A DNA stretch of 64,000 nucleotides from Brevipalpus yothersi (lineage: Eukaryota > Arthropoda > Arachnida > Trombidiformes > Tenuipalpidae): contig QZCP01000545.1 in the NCBI GenBank assembly GCA_003956705.1, positions 160,713 to 224,712 on the forward strand, given 5' to 3'. A program made the position numbers and the translations under genes. Below, in pieces: positions 14,001 to 27,602 of the stretch; the stretch's first letter is position 1, and each line of letters begins with the position of its first letter. A model generated the notes under the pieces. The model was not told the DNA's origin. It worked only from the letters and a program-made list of their open reading frames with translations, and searched no databases.

Positions 14001-15170
14001 AGCCATCTTCCGATATGTTTTCATTAGTTAATTGCAGTGTTTGATCTCCTTTGTGCCATCTGATACTTCCTGTAGGCTTGGATCCACTAGTTTGACAGAT
14101 CAATTCGAGAAGCTTGTTGGCCCGAACATTTTCTGGCTTGTTCAAGATGTGAACTTTATTCGGTTTCACTATTGAACGAAATATACTTCTAGTGAACATT
14201 GAATCATCAAAAATTTAGAGAGGTAATACTTACAGTTAACATCGATTTGGATTGTTTTCTTGAGCATGGACGATGTTTCATTGCTGTTTGAAGCTTGGCA
14301 TGTGAGAAAAGAAATCATATCATCTCGTATAGGAACTATTGTGATGGTATTTTGTACGATCACTTTTGGTGAGGATAATATCGATGAGTCTGAAGATGCT
14401 GGAGAAGAAGGTATAAAGGATGTAGGCACCAGGGAATAAGAGTCGTCAATCAGCTGTGATCCTCTCCACCAAGTGACTCTAGGCGATGGATTCCCTGTGA
14501 AAACCAAGTCATCAGCATTTCAGAGAACAATAGTTCCTTTGAACTCACCTCCACTAACTTCACATACTAAATCTATAGGAGAACCTTCCTCCAATGGTCC
14601 AACAATTTCATTGATCACATTGTTTCTGCCAACTTTGATTATCAGTTTTTTCATAGGCACTTTTAATGAAAAAAGTTTCATGAGACAGTGAACTTTGAGT
14701 ACAGAAATTCATCAAGTTCATCAGTACATCAATAAACATGTATTGATGAATTTTTCTTGTGATTGGTTCTCATTCCAGAGAAGAATATTGGATTCTCTAC
14801 TTCAAGATCATGCAAGATAGACATGCCAACTCACCTTTGACATGAAGACTTGTGCTTCGATAAATAGTTCTGGATATGCGGTAATCGATTCTGCATCTAT
14901 ATTCTGCTTCATCTTCAGGTACGATAGACTTGATTTCTAAGTAAGAAATCGGAAAATCGAGAATAAATCTCACGCGAGATGCTACTGAGCTATCCACAGA
15001 GTGTATTGCATGATCCAAATCTGATGAGCGAGCATCCACTGTATAGATTGGCTTGACAGAATCGTTTCTAAACCAAATGATCAGAATAATAGTGTCATCT
15101 CTATGTTCACCAGATATATTACATGGCAGCTGAGAGTCATCACCAACCATAGCAACATTGGACATGGTAT
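11037..15170 (-). CDS. side: Sidestep-family immunoglobulin receptor (5' end missing)
   Basis: This is a cell-surface adhesion and guidance receptor; Drosophila Sidestep proteins are ligands for Beat receptors in motor-axon guidance. Ten phase-consistent exons read from the minus strand: 14835-15170 (Ig1), 14549-14659 and 14234-14494 (Ig2), 13872-14168 (Ig3), 13123-13214 and 12781-12979 (Ig4), 12002-12640 (Ig5 plus FN3), 11627-11746 (transmembrane), 11527-11569 and 11037-11391 (cytoplasmic tail), about 817 codons. Family signs are the first Ig with 'LPCN', 'WFRND' and 'YRCRIDY', the 'VPMKK' linker and 'WWRG' in Ig2, the 'LKPNKV' linker before Ig3, and the spliced 'VQYAPVC' linker before Ig5. 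The membrane helix lies in 'ALAGLIVILGTFILVGCLAV', followed by basic residues. The first exon seen starts in phase 1 and has no signal peptide, so at least one 5' exon lies upstream and I could not find it. Which Sidestep paralogue this is cannot be decided. Confidence 0.88.
12681..12715. repeat. (GAAGA)7 tandem repeat in a Sidestep intron
   Basis: Seven units of a 5-bp repeat. On the coding (minus) strand it is a pure pyrimidine tract that starts about 40 nt upstream of the 3' splice site at 12641 and runs on through degenerate CT-rich sequence, so it probably serves as the polypyrimidine tract. Confidence 0.85.
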
Positions 15171-18100
15171 CTGAATGTTGAAAAATCGATGAGAAACGTG
15201 AGGTGAGGAATATCGTGAGCAAAATTGAATTCTCTTTTGAGTAGGGTCATTAATCATTCAGTAAAGTTTTGATAGTTAAACAAAGTTAAAATCAACAAAA
15301 AGAGTAGTTGGATACACCTGGTAAAGGCAAAAAATTAAGAAAATTTTCTTTGATCACGATTTTTTTATGGAGAGAGTGGATGTTAACTTCTAACAAAATA
15401 TAAGAATATGAGAAAATAAGCTCATTGAATGCTTGAGAAGCTATCAGTCAACTGTTAACCCAGATAACTTAATGTACTCCTGAATTCAGTTGTGATCAAA
15501 GATAGATGTTTGTAATTATATTGGCATGTTATGGATCTTCAATGATGACTGCGAGGTAAAAAATTCAAAATAAATCGAAATGATATCTTATATTTTATCA
15601 ATCTTTTCGAATGAATTCATGATATTTTTGGTTCTCTAAATGAGTCTTTGCGATGATGTTTCAAAATTATCACTTCACAGGGTCAATGGCAGAGAGTGAC
15701 AGATCAATAGCGGATTGTTTTGTCAGCCCTCTCGATCAATTCTTTAGCAAAGATATTCAAGTGAAAATATATCGTAAATTGGAATTGTATGCTAAAAAAT
15801 GAAGAAATCATCAATCAGACTTCAATTTACACAATACAGTAATGACAGACCAATTGGTCTTGAGCGCCAACTTTTCGCTCTTATTCTCTATCTCTCGATG
15901 AATTGAACAGAGAAGGCTTCAAGAAAAAAGATTTCTCAACATCCGCCCATTCATTGTCAAAGAAGCGTTAGGACGAGTGTCTAAAATGGATTGGAAGGAT
16001 TGAACGCATTTAAATCGATCTTTTACACCAACTCATACTGAATTGTTATTCCAGACTAAGACTCCATCTTCTCGATAGCACAAAGTTGAAAGGAAAAGTT
16101 GAGAGAATTGTAGGAACACAATTCTAGCAATCCTGCTAATAGGAACGAGAATCATATCTCAAAATGAAGCATCCTTCTGGTAACAAATTGCTGCTTTTCA
16201 AATCGTGTTATTCGTGATCAGGAAAAGAGTTAAGATGCTATCGTAATTCAGTTGAGCCAGCTTAAGCAGAACAGCCTCTGATCAATCTCTCGGAAATGGA
16301 TTCGACTTGTTTGACACCAATTTCCTTCAGAAAAAAAGAGAAAATTCGAAGGCATTCACGTGGTCGTTTCCGAGGAGCAATAATCTTAAGAGACTTGTGG
16401 AGGCACACAAAATTCATCCAGTCAGTCAGTTTCTATTGACACCCATGAGAAGAGGGAACCTTCACAAGGTCTTATTATTAAGCTGAACTAATGTAACATC
16501 ACTACTGTAGTTTCATTCCAGTTTTAGCTGCAAGATAACAATGCATTGTAAATAATAATGGTGAATATTGTTCATTTCGAGAATCCATCCTCCAGCATTT
16601 GAGATTTAATAATAATGGAAAAAGAGAATAACGGCATAACACCTACAAATTTAAAACTTGGAGTATCATCAAGCTTGCCCCAATTTCATGGAGTGCTTGA
16701 AGAAATTTCACCTAGGAGACTAATTTCAGGCAAACGTCAATCTTTTGGTCAAGAATCGTACCCAAGAGATACAACATCTTCTCACCACTGATGATATCAC
16801 TTGATGTAGAATTTTCGTGGATCCTAAATTCTAATAGGATGTATAAAGAAATGATTCCACAGCGGAAAGAATTTGACTCAATTTGCCTTCGCGATAGCAC
16901 AACAAGATAACAGGAATGATAGGAATAATGTTCTATGGGTTGAGTTTCATTAGAGAGCTGTGTTGGAAGAAGGCTCAGAACTTTTGAGAATAGCTGGAAT
17001 GCGTGGCCATCAATCAGATTGAGAATGATACCATTCATACTTGATGTTTCGGTCCAGAGTAAAAAGCTCGTTAATCATCACATGTGATATTGGTGAGATG
17101 TGTCGAGAATTTTCCATTCAATTTTCTCAGATTGTAACAGAAAGATAGAAGGTATTGCAAGAAAAAATTCAGTTTTCTGAGATGGAAGTGATGAAAATCA
17201 GCTCGAATCGGTCAGATGCCTCAGTTTTAATACAAGTCGATTTTTCTTCCTCAAAAGATTTCAACCGTTATGAAAGCTCATAGAAAAAATATGGCCATGT
17301 CTATTGATGCAAGAATATATTGATTCGAGATATGTGAAGACAAATAAAGCCTTTTGAATGATTATGAATAAAAAAATCATCTCCTATAGATCACTCACGG
17401 CTCATTTTATCTCGATGACTCTCAAAAATTCTTTTACCATTCAGATCATTTTCTCATTTCATTCTCCCATTCAAGTCGTTTCAACAGAGTTGAGAATGAC
17501 AAAGTCGTTGGAAAATATCGCAAAATTTGAACCCATTTTCTACTAAAAATGTTTCCAATATAATATTCCACTTGAGAATTCTGAAATTCTACCTTCATCC
17601 AACTAAAATACCCACTCGTGAAATTGAAGACCACTCAATGAATGAAGAATTGATGAAATTCTCTCTCATTTGGGTGATAATTCTGGTCCTGAGAATCTAA
17701 AAGGTTGAGTAGTAGATGGAGAATGATAAACTATACTTTCTCGTGGGCTATCCTTAATTCTAGTACTACAAGTAAACGAGAAGCCTAACTTGACACATGA
17801 CATGGAATAGTTTATTCGTTACCTTCTGCTTTCTGTTCTTACTTTCTTTCCTTCTCTCTCTCTCTCTCTTATCTTTCATGAGTTCAGCATCTGACCATCG
17901 ATATAAGACATCGAAATCGATTAGAATAATAATACATTTCTTCCATCATATTCTTCTTGACCTCTTTTTTTCCTCACATTTCCATTTACTGCATGAATGG
18001 CGCTCGAAGAATCTCTCAGCTCCTTATTGTGAGAGATCTTCTGTATTTTCCGAAAGTACTCCAGCCTATTCATATCATCAAATCAATATCTGTATTTTTT

Positions 18101-21100
18101 CTAAACTTTGCTCTTCAGATACTCAAAACTGGTAAGATTTTCCGGTGTTTTGAAACTCGACCAAGCTTCAATCTCGACAAAATTCTAGAGATTTTATCCA
18201 ATCAGATGAAGTCAGAAAAGTTTCTCGGGCAGGAATATCATCTGAAGCATACGTACATCAATAAAAAGATCTCTCTCTCTCTCTATCTATCTTTTTCTCT
18301 CTTCGTGACCTTTGAGAATCAGAATCTGATTTTAATGTTCTCTCAAAATATGGGAATAAGTCATATATATGTACATTTACCTTATGATATGAATGAAAAA
18401 CTTCACGTGAGACTGATCTTTATTTCTATGCCTACCAAGTACTGAATTTTTTACAAATCATGATAATTTAGCATAAAAGTGGGAGAGAAACTCTTTCTCT
18501 GTGAGCTCTTCTCTTTTGTAAAAATAGATTTTTTCGGTTACAACTCCCTTATCTCAGTCATCTATTCTATGAGTCTTTTTATGTGAATAACTGAAGCGTT
18601 TCCATTGATTGGAGTGACCTTTCAACCAAGTTGTCCAAATCTGTAATGATAATCATGGTAAAGCCATTCATCTCCAAGAAAAGCTCTGAACTCTGTTCGC
18701 AAGATCATCATTTGTGATTTATATGACACTTGTATTGTATTGGAATAAGATTCTTCCAATCAGCAATATTTACTCATCTCACGTTGAAAAATTGGCATTC
18801 TCATGAAGATTCACGAGAATTGATAATGGACAGAGCTGACCAGATAAGTGATCTAAATAAACGACTCGGAAAAATAATCAGGGACATGTCTTTTGAGTGA
18901 GTCGATGATTAAGGTCAATCGCATCGATGGTAGCAATCTACGTAAACACTGGATGAATGATTAGTATAGCTAGAAAAACACTATCATGTGTGAGTTGTCC
19001 AGCCAACTTACTTAATTCCTTCACTGCTCTGCTCTGTGGTTCATCGAAGATGGATTCAGATGATGGAAGAGGAATCAGATTATGAGAAAGAGACTTGAAA
19101 GATTGCCTTGAAGAGGAAATGAGAGTGAGATCTCTTTCAGCTTTTGATCAGAAAATGATTATTTCATCAATCTGGAAGGATGAGATGGTGAGGACATCGC
19201 TACTTTCATCGTGTGAGAATGGTAATCAGATGATGATCAGTGGTTGAATTATTGTACTCAGCCTATGAGAAGATAAGTGTTCAGAAATTCCCTGGCGTCT
19301 ATTCTGACCAGAATTTTGCGAACAACATCTTGGTATGAGAGACTAACAAAAGCACAGAAGCTGGAGTGATTGCTATCTTGTGTTTCACGCTTCTCTCTAG
19401 GAAAATATATTTCATGAAGTACAGATGTCTTGAAGACTCATTTCATGAAAGAGTGTCCAATATATTGATAAGTTAGCTGGCTGACACAGTGTTCAGTGGC
19501 GGGAAAGATCCTCTGATTTCTCAAATCGCATCTTCTTTCGTACAATCAGTCATGATAGATACTTTTTCGTCTCATAGAGGAGTCAGCAAAGATTGTTTCC
19601 TTATAACTTTTGAAGATGTTGTTATATGAAAGATTTTTTCTTTCATCAAATTTTTGCTAGTTTCTTAATCTTCTCGAGAAATGACGTTCACAGTTCATTT
19701 GACCCCTTGAAATTGAATGTCATAGATGCTTTTTTTGAAAATTGAATTTTTCCATCAAAAAAGAAACAAATTGTAAACTCTTGAGATCAAGTAATCCTTG
19801 AAGAGTTCTTCTTCGATTTATGAGAGCCTCAAATTCTTTGTATCGAATGAACTATCGAAAATCAAATTGTTATGCTTGCTGCATCATTCAGATTGAAATG
19901 GATATTCATTCAACTTTGTCCTCCTACTCAAGACCATAGTTCGTTCACCATTAACCGGACAAGATGACATAGTCGATCGCCATAGCGATTTGGTGGTGGG
20001 AGGGAAGTTATATCTTCTCCAAGTCTAAGTAATCTCATCGTAAAATGACATCGTCATGTTTTGAAACATGATTTTTCAAACAAATAGCAACCTCTCATTC
20101 ATTTCTTACCATAATACACTAAGTACATGCTCTTCAGCCCGAAAATCGCCTATCATCAAGATTCATGGAAAGCCCTCCTCGATATTACTCTTGCTACTTT
20201 TTTTCACTTTGTCTTCTCTCTCTCTTTCTCTTTCTATCTCTCCGAAGAGGCCAAAAACAACAGGGCATATTTTGATGACAGAATGTGATACTCTTACTGG
20301 CTGAAAAAATACTCAACATTTGAGGGTCATTTGATGATGCAAGACTATTTGCTTAGAGAGAATAGTGAGAAGCTCTCGAAAAATCAGGACTTCAGAAACA
20401 TGAAAGTGAATTGTGAATCATGAAGAGGGAAAGCAATGGAGTGAATGAATAACATTTCTATCACGAATTTCTCTTTTGCTCTAGATATATATATATTCTG
20501 CTATTCTGCATTCAGAATTTTGCAAGCGCAAACTCAAAGCTTATTCATCTCCATATGCTTTCTTATATGCTAGAGAATAGGAACCGAACTACTCGAGACT
20601 CGATTTTATTCCCATTCGAAAAGATAGAAAGATGGGCTCTTCCAGTTCAATGCCTGAGGGTGAGAAAAATAAGATCTTGAGATGAAGATAGAAATGAGAC
20701 GCTAGATAATTCAACCTAGTAGATGAATTTTATCAAAATCCTTGAAAAAATTGTATTAAGTGTTGGAATATTGGCCAATTACTAGTGTTATTGGTCAAAA
20801 ATCTAGTAATAATACATATGTGGTTGATTATAAAGTAAGCCAAAACATGATTGAAGTACAGTAGCTGTCTTTCATCTTCAACTTGTCTACTGAAAGCTTG
20901 TCAAAACCGTCAGCATTGGATAGGAGAGATTCCTACGTTTCATAAAGATTCCCGAGTTCTTTCCGGAAAAACTGTCTCTTTCTCTCACCACTAATGATAG
21001 GAGGGAAAAACATTGTGCCACATTTCAATATTATTGAATATTCTAGAATTGAATGGAAGTGTTTCAAATCACTATTATAATCACGCAAGCTGATATAAAT

Positions 21101-22742
21101 TTATTTGCTGAAAATCAGTTTCCAAATTGTCAATAGGTATACTACTGTGTCAGAGTCGAGCCCATACAACAAACAGAAAAGTTCCTCTCTCTCTCTACAT
21201 ATTATTATTCTCTATATTCTCTGGTTGACATTAATTCAAATGACTGAGCACCGAGTGTTTTATGATTCAAATTTTGTAGATTCGATATCAATGCACAATG
21301 ATGAGCGTTTTGATGACTTGCATTCTCATTTTTTCTTGTGAAAGGAATACTTCCTCGCACTACTAATAGAGTGGAAATGTGAACAAATTTTCCCTCAAGA
21401 CTACAATTCTTCTTATATCTCCTGAAATAGGATTAAAATAACTATCTCATGGCGAAGAGAAAAGATGCTTCATCAAAGAAAGACAAGAGAATGAGAGTGA
21501 GAAAATGGATCAATATGCTTCAGTATAAGAGTAAAAAAGATATCGTATAGTATCTATCCAAAGCTATCTTCAAAAGTGTATGGAATAATTCTGCAAATTT
21601 TTCTGGGAAGAGCTCGAAAGTTGAACACACAAGGGCAAGGCATGAAGGACCCTTGACGATTCTGGTCATTGCTCGAGAGATAAAAACAACTATTGTTAAT
21701 CTCTATCTGATATACCCATTTAAAATACCAAGAAGAGTAGAGAGAAGAGTGAACAAATTTCCCTCCGAAAACAGTTGTTAACATGGGTCAAGCATAGCCT
21801 TGAATGAGAATTCGATTGTGAGACATTTTGTTTCATGAAAGAGCAGCAGCAACACAAAAGAGATTGCTTCTTCTCCTCCTCTTCTAATGGATTCTCCTAT
21901 TACTAAATCACCAGATCATTAGATGGAAGATTGATATCTTCCAGGGAGGCGATGGACTATGAAATGATAGCACGAAAATGAAAGTGAGGGCAAAATCCGG
22001 ACGAAAATGTTCAATTGGTGATGGTGGTGATGTAGGCTGGACAAAATGAAAGCATTGTGACGATGAGTAGTAGTAGTTTTAGTAGGAGAAGAATATTCAA
22101 TTGAACTATCTCTATCACCCATGAAACTTGACTTGTCACAATTTTGATGATGACAATTTTCCACCTTCAATCCAACCTCTCACTGGGATCAGCAAATTTT
22201 GGCCTGTATTTTGTGATAGAATCAGCCTAAAATCATGCTCACCACATCTCTTTGGAATGCCTATCTCTTTCCCATCTTGAGTGACAAGTATTGTCTATCT
22301 TCCAAAGTCTGCTGTTCAAGCTCAAAATGAGGGCAAAGAACATAATTTTCCTGTTGCCGATGTGCTCAACATCATCGTCAACAAGCTGGTTATGAGAAAT
22401 AGAGAGAGAAAAAGTCAGCAAATGATGTTAACGATAATCTTCAGATGCTGAGAAAACAGTGTATGTGTGGTAAGCGAAGAAAGAGAAAGGAGCATGTAAA
22501 AGAAACAGAAGAGAAAATCAATCAAAAATTACTAAGCTAAGTGAATGTTCTTGAGTTTCTCATAATTATAACGATATGACTTTGCGAAGGTAATTTTATT
22601 TCAAGATTATTAAACGCTAGAAGGAAGCTAATGAGGCTCATACAGTTTTGACTGCCTTGTTCTGAACTTGCAAATAGAAAATGTCTCCAGACCAATCAAC
22701 TGAAATTGATGTACACCCAATTGAACGTGGATTCTGATTTAT

Positions 22743-22819
<77 letters not shown>

Positions 22820-25800
22820 CAAACCCAAGTCTCTGTTCTTTATGGCTCAAGAATACGAAGAGAAGAAGCGAGAAAAGGAGCTGCTTCAACTGAACTCATT
22901 TTTGAGCTTCTAATACTGACTCAGTTAGTGATAAAAATGATGATGCAAATTTTACATGTCTCTCTCAACTGGTTACCATTAGAAAAATGGAAGAAATTTC
23001 TCTATGGACACGTTAAAAATTTCATTTGTCCAACTGATTTGCATCACCAAGCTACTGAAATATGCTCACAGCTCACAGCTCGAGAAACTCGTGGAAAGAC
23101 ATTGCTCAAGTGTGATTAAGAAGATTAGAAGAAAATTCAAATTTATCGAAGCTCTGCAACAACCTAAAGTCATGAAAAAATGAGAAGGTAAGAAGCATAG
23201 CGATAGAAAAAGGAAAGGAAATTAGTAGCCTGCTCTAGGAGAATAGCTCTAAAGAAGAAGCTGGAGGAAGCTTATTTAATTAATTAATTTAATTGTGCGT
23301 CTAACCGTACCGAAAAATCTGCTTTGCTCACAACTTTTCCCATTTCCTTCTCTTTTTGTCCAGTTCATCTCTTCAGACACTGATAAGGGATGAAATTCAA
23401 TTCAGTTCCCGTAGACTGATTCTCTCGAGCTCTCGAGGCACCAAAAATCATGAGATAGAAAATTTTTGCCCAACTACAACTATTGCTTTACCCTCGCCCC
23501 CCTCCCAAATTTTCTTCGAATGTAATAGCTTTTTAAACTTGAATTAATTCCCATTCAATATATCAGGCAGATAACACCTTCAGTCTAATCAGCGATCAGT
23601 GGAACATGAGGACAATGTTTATCAGTAGGTGGAAATAGTTGGAATAAGCCCACCAACTGCAATTTATATTCTGAGCAAACATGATGCTCAATCTGTTATA
23701 CTCATTTTTACACAATTCCACTCGAAAGAAGAAGAGAGATGATAAAAGAAAAAAGTAAATTAGGTGAGAATACAGAGGGAAATAATTTCATAACCCGCAT
23801 CTTTTGCTCTTCTAGATCTTCTCTTTATCAATGTTTGCTCTGAAGATTCTCGATATACGTAGTACTTCTGCTCTTTCAACCATCTATTCCAATTTAGCTA
23901 CAGATTCTTGTTTGGACACCGAGAATTCGAGTGGACATCAAGTAATCTTTTTCGTGATATGAGTAAGAAAACAGTCATCGATCCTACCATTGAAGAAGAA
24001 ATCAGTGGTTTAAAGGCAAAAGTTTTCGATCTCTAGAAAGTTTATCGACTGTTTATTGAGAAAACGGCGTCTGTTTCAATGACATAATATGGAAGAATGA
24101 ATCAATGTTGACTAGATGTCTGGTATTTTCAAACTGCCTTTCTATCAATGCTGCCAATATTCATTTCGAGTAGATAATCATTCCAAGATAAGTCCTGAGA
24201 ATGATGTATTTGAATGGGGAATTTGATTTTAGGGGACCAAGTCAACTATCTTGCTCTGATGAACAGGCAATCTAATACACAAAATAGAGGTTCTTTCCTC
24301 TAAATCAGGTTACAAATCAATTCAAACGATCAATGATCGTTTCACAGTGAAGCTCATCCATTTCTCCTAGAAAGTTTTCAAAGAGTAAATTAACACAATA
24401 CCACTTACCAATAGTTAATGGTAACAAGAGGATCAGGAAAGTTAGAACATTTTCAACAATATTAAGCATTTTTGGGAGGAAAAATCTCCAAACGATGTTT
24501 GATGGTGATCAGAATGGAAATGTTGAGAACATATTTTCAACTCACTCAATGCAATACTGTTGAGATATTGAGTCATTTAAACTTCAAAAAACTACAAGCA
24601 TGGGCGAACATTGACAAACTCGACGATGACCGTATCATTTTAAAGTGTTATCAAAGCGACGAACAAATTGTGGAAGAGTCTGTTGAGCGGTATAACGGAA
24701 AAGGAAATGTATCCAATCACTTCTTCACACTTTGTGTTTGGATGTTCTAAGGAACAGTTCAACAAAATGAGTGTTTATTCACAGACTACGAGTTGGTATG
24801 AGATGCTTGATACAGTATCGACGAGAGGAGAAGGAATGCATTCGCAATCATCAGATATATATATACTGAACGAGATGAGTTTACTGAAGTGAGAGAGCAA
24901 TTCACATCATATACGATTAGATGGACAAAATTCGGTCGCTCCAGTGGACATTCAAAGCACTCTCATGAACGCACTTGTCTTTTTCGCTGAATTCATCCTT
25001 TCTCATGTCGCCTTTGGTCGATGATCTACACACAGAATGCAAGGGAATACTTCCTCTTCTTTCTCTGAATCGAGAATAAAGTGTACTTTCTGGCGAGCAA
25101 AAGAGAAAGAGAGAGAGAGAGAGATAGAAAAAGAGAGGCTTTTTGGGGATCAAGAATAGCGAATGCGCACATAGGATAGGAAGTGAACGCAAATATCACG
25201 AGTTATGATAAATGATAGACTAGCTCCGAAGAGAGATGACCTTTTCTAAACGAAAGAATGAGATGTGCAGGTTAATTATGAGAACTAAACAGTTTTTCGT
25301 CGACTTTCCATGCTGGAGGTGAACAATAAAGCCAACTACTTGATCAAATTTTCTGAGACCGCCTCATGGAGCCTCAAGGTTGCTTCGAAATAGTATGCAA
25401 ATATTTTTACACTTCTTGCTTTCACTCGATATTTTGATCGATTCCAGCATCTAACTTGACTCCTTGGAGCTCTTTACTGAATCTCTTTGTACTATAGAGT
25501 TAGAAAGATTTGATCAGTAAAATGAGATTCAACTTGTGGTGTGAACATCAGCTGATTCGATGATAAAAATGAATCATAGAGAGAGCGGAAGTTTTATTCT
25601 CCGGAGATGGATCTTCAAGACTTTGTTTAATCGAGAGGCATTTTCTCATCAAAACCTTTTTAGCTTTTTCGAGTGCTCCACATAGACGATTTTGATTAAA
25701 TCGTGATTGTCAAAAATGTGGATTAACCAAAAAGGATATCAGGGTCTAGGGAAAATTTTGTTCCCGAAGCGAGTAACATTTAAAACGAGAATAAATGAAC

Positions 25801-27602
25801 AAAAACAAGTGATTCGAAGGTATTTTTAGGAGGAATCTTAAATTGATTGCTCATGACAAATTTACTTCATCAAATATCATCATTTTTGCCATCTCGATGG
25901 TAAGAGCAATGAGACACTGATGTGGATCAATCGAACTCTTCGATGAAACATGGAAATGGATCAGAAGTTTTCTCTTTTCTTTCATTTAAGTAAAGCCATC
26001 TTGATCTGTTTGGAGAGATTCACTTTGTTTGGGAAAACTTTGTTTCTTTTTTATTAAACCTAAAAAAATGTTCATGTGCTTCGATTTTCTTTTCGAGATC
26101 AGGCGGCAAGATTTTTCATGGTTTTCTGGGATGTAAATATTTCTCGCCATTTTGATACAATTTTTTGGAATCATTAATCATTCAATCCATGCTAAAGTGA
26201 TGTTGCTGGAAACTAGAGAAAGAATCCATTATTCTAAAGCTGAGATAGTGAATATGGTGATCACCTGGGAAACCATGGATCATGCATATCATTTATCACT
26301 GATGAGCAAATTTTCCATTTCAAGAGTGATGGGATCCAGTAAAGAATGGCTTTTGAAGCTTGTTCGTCATTTCTTTGTTGCTTCGTTTCAAATTTAGGAT
26401 CATTGAAAAATTTGTGTCATCTTCAAATGGAAAGCGCGCTTATGAGAACAGAAATCATGAAGAATCCAACTTTCTTCAATCAATGAACTTTCTTTTCTTT
26501 TTCTCTTCTCGATTTGTCTATGCATTCAAAAAATCCTTATCTTGCTCTCCATCGATTGAGAATCCAAAGAATCACTTACTCAACTTGAAAGAAGGCATTT
26601 CAAGTGGAGATGGGCTTTACCAAATCATAATTCGATTGTTAGTATCGATTTTTTTGACCATCCCAATATTCATGTATGAATTTATCAGATTACATCGGAT
26701 ATCGGTTATCAGTTCAACATCAAAATGATGAGGAAAATTCTGGTGAATGAGGATGATGCATTGATGATATAAGCATGCATTGCATTTAAAAGAATAATAA
26801 CAACTTCAACGAACTAATACTAAGGAAGCAGTCACCTCGACAGTTCGATTTGGAGCATCAGGATCGAAAAATCACTTCTTATCTATAGTTGAAAGCCTCT
26901 CGTTATCTTGAAAAGCAATTTTTTTCACTGAAGACCTTCAAGTACATGTATCTGAATTATTTTGTAACCCTATGAAGAATATGCAAGAAAACCGCGAGAC
27001 CCATTAGCGAGTCTCTCTCACACTATTATGTCAGTATTGTGAGCCTCTTTCTTCTTTCTTATCTTTTTTTCTCACATTGAAATAAATCCTTCAAATCCTT
27101 GACTAGAAGAAGTGAACCTTTAATTCTTTCTCATTTTTTGAGAAAAAAAATTATATTCTACTCTTCAAAATACTGAAGCCCCTCATGGCTTTCCAAAGAA
27201 ATACCCATGAATTGTGTGGAAAACTATTGTAAAATCTAAATTATCAGTCGTCGAGAAAGATTATCAAAAGTTGGCCTCAAGAAAATAATTGAGTTTGTCA
27301 TATTTTCCTCATAGAATTTGATACTCTCTATCCTATTGTAAAAAGTTCTAGAGCATATCGATTTCTTGGTGAGAGAGTGGCGAAAGTATCGAAAGTAAGC
27401 CGGTTACTTGGCATTTGAGCAGCATCGCATGTCTATGGCTGTGTGTAAGTACAGTGTATGAGTGGAGGCAGCAGCGAGAAGCGAGAAGCGGCAAGCATGC
27501 TGCTTCATGAACAGAGAGATTCAAAAAAACAATCTTTTGTTGCAATCCACATTGTTTGGTAAAAGTGCGGCAAGTGCTGATTGGAATTAATTTCACTCCG
27601 AA
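15171..27602. other. Gene-poor region between Sidestep and TMEM209
   Basis: There is no gene I can support in 12.4 kb. It should hold the promoter and signal-peptide exon(s) of the Sidestep-like gene, which must end in phase 1, unless these lie outside the window. Open frames at 16712-17038 (-), 17797-18445 (+), 24472-24892 (+) and 26152-26728 (+) show no domain, no signal-anchor pattern beyond CT-repeat artefacts, and no splice-linked partner. The sequence is AT-rich with a few microsatellites. Confidence 0.55.
22743..22815. repeat. (CT)n microsatellite
   Basis: About 36 CT units with one TTT interruption. It generates mirror-image spurious frames on both strands (22706-23119 + and 22638-22889 -). 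Confidence 0.97.

Noticed and set aside
17797..18445. Overlapping plus-strand frames with a hydrophobic N-terminus resembling a signal peptide
   Set aside because: The hydrophobic run comes from CT-rich sequence; no domain or conserved pattern follows.
22638..23119. Frames on both strands across a CT/GA repeat
   Set aside because: Mirror-image repeat translations; the non-repeat parts show no recognisable protein.
24472..24892. Two overlapping plus-strand frames of 92 and 74 codons
   Set aside because: Composition is fairly protein-like, but I found no homologous motif, no splice structure and no promoter context.
26152..26728. Two overlapping plus-strand frames of 81 and 122 codons upstream of TMEM209
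   Set aside because: No domain; hydrophobic stretches are explained by T-rich sequence.
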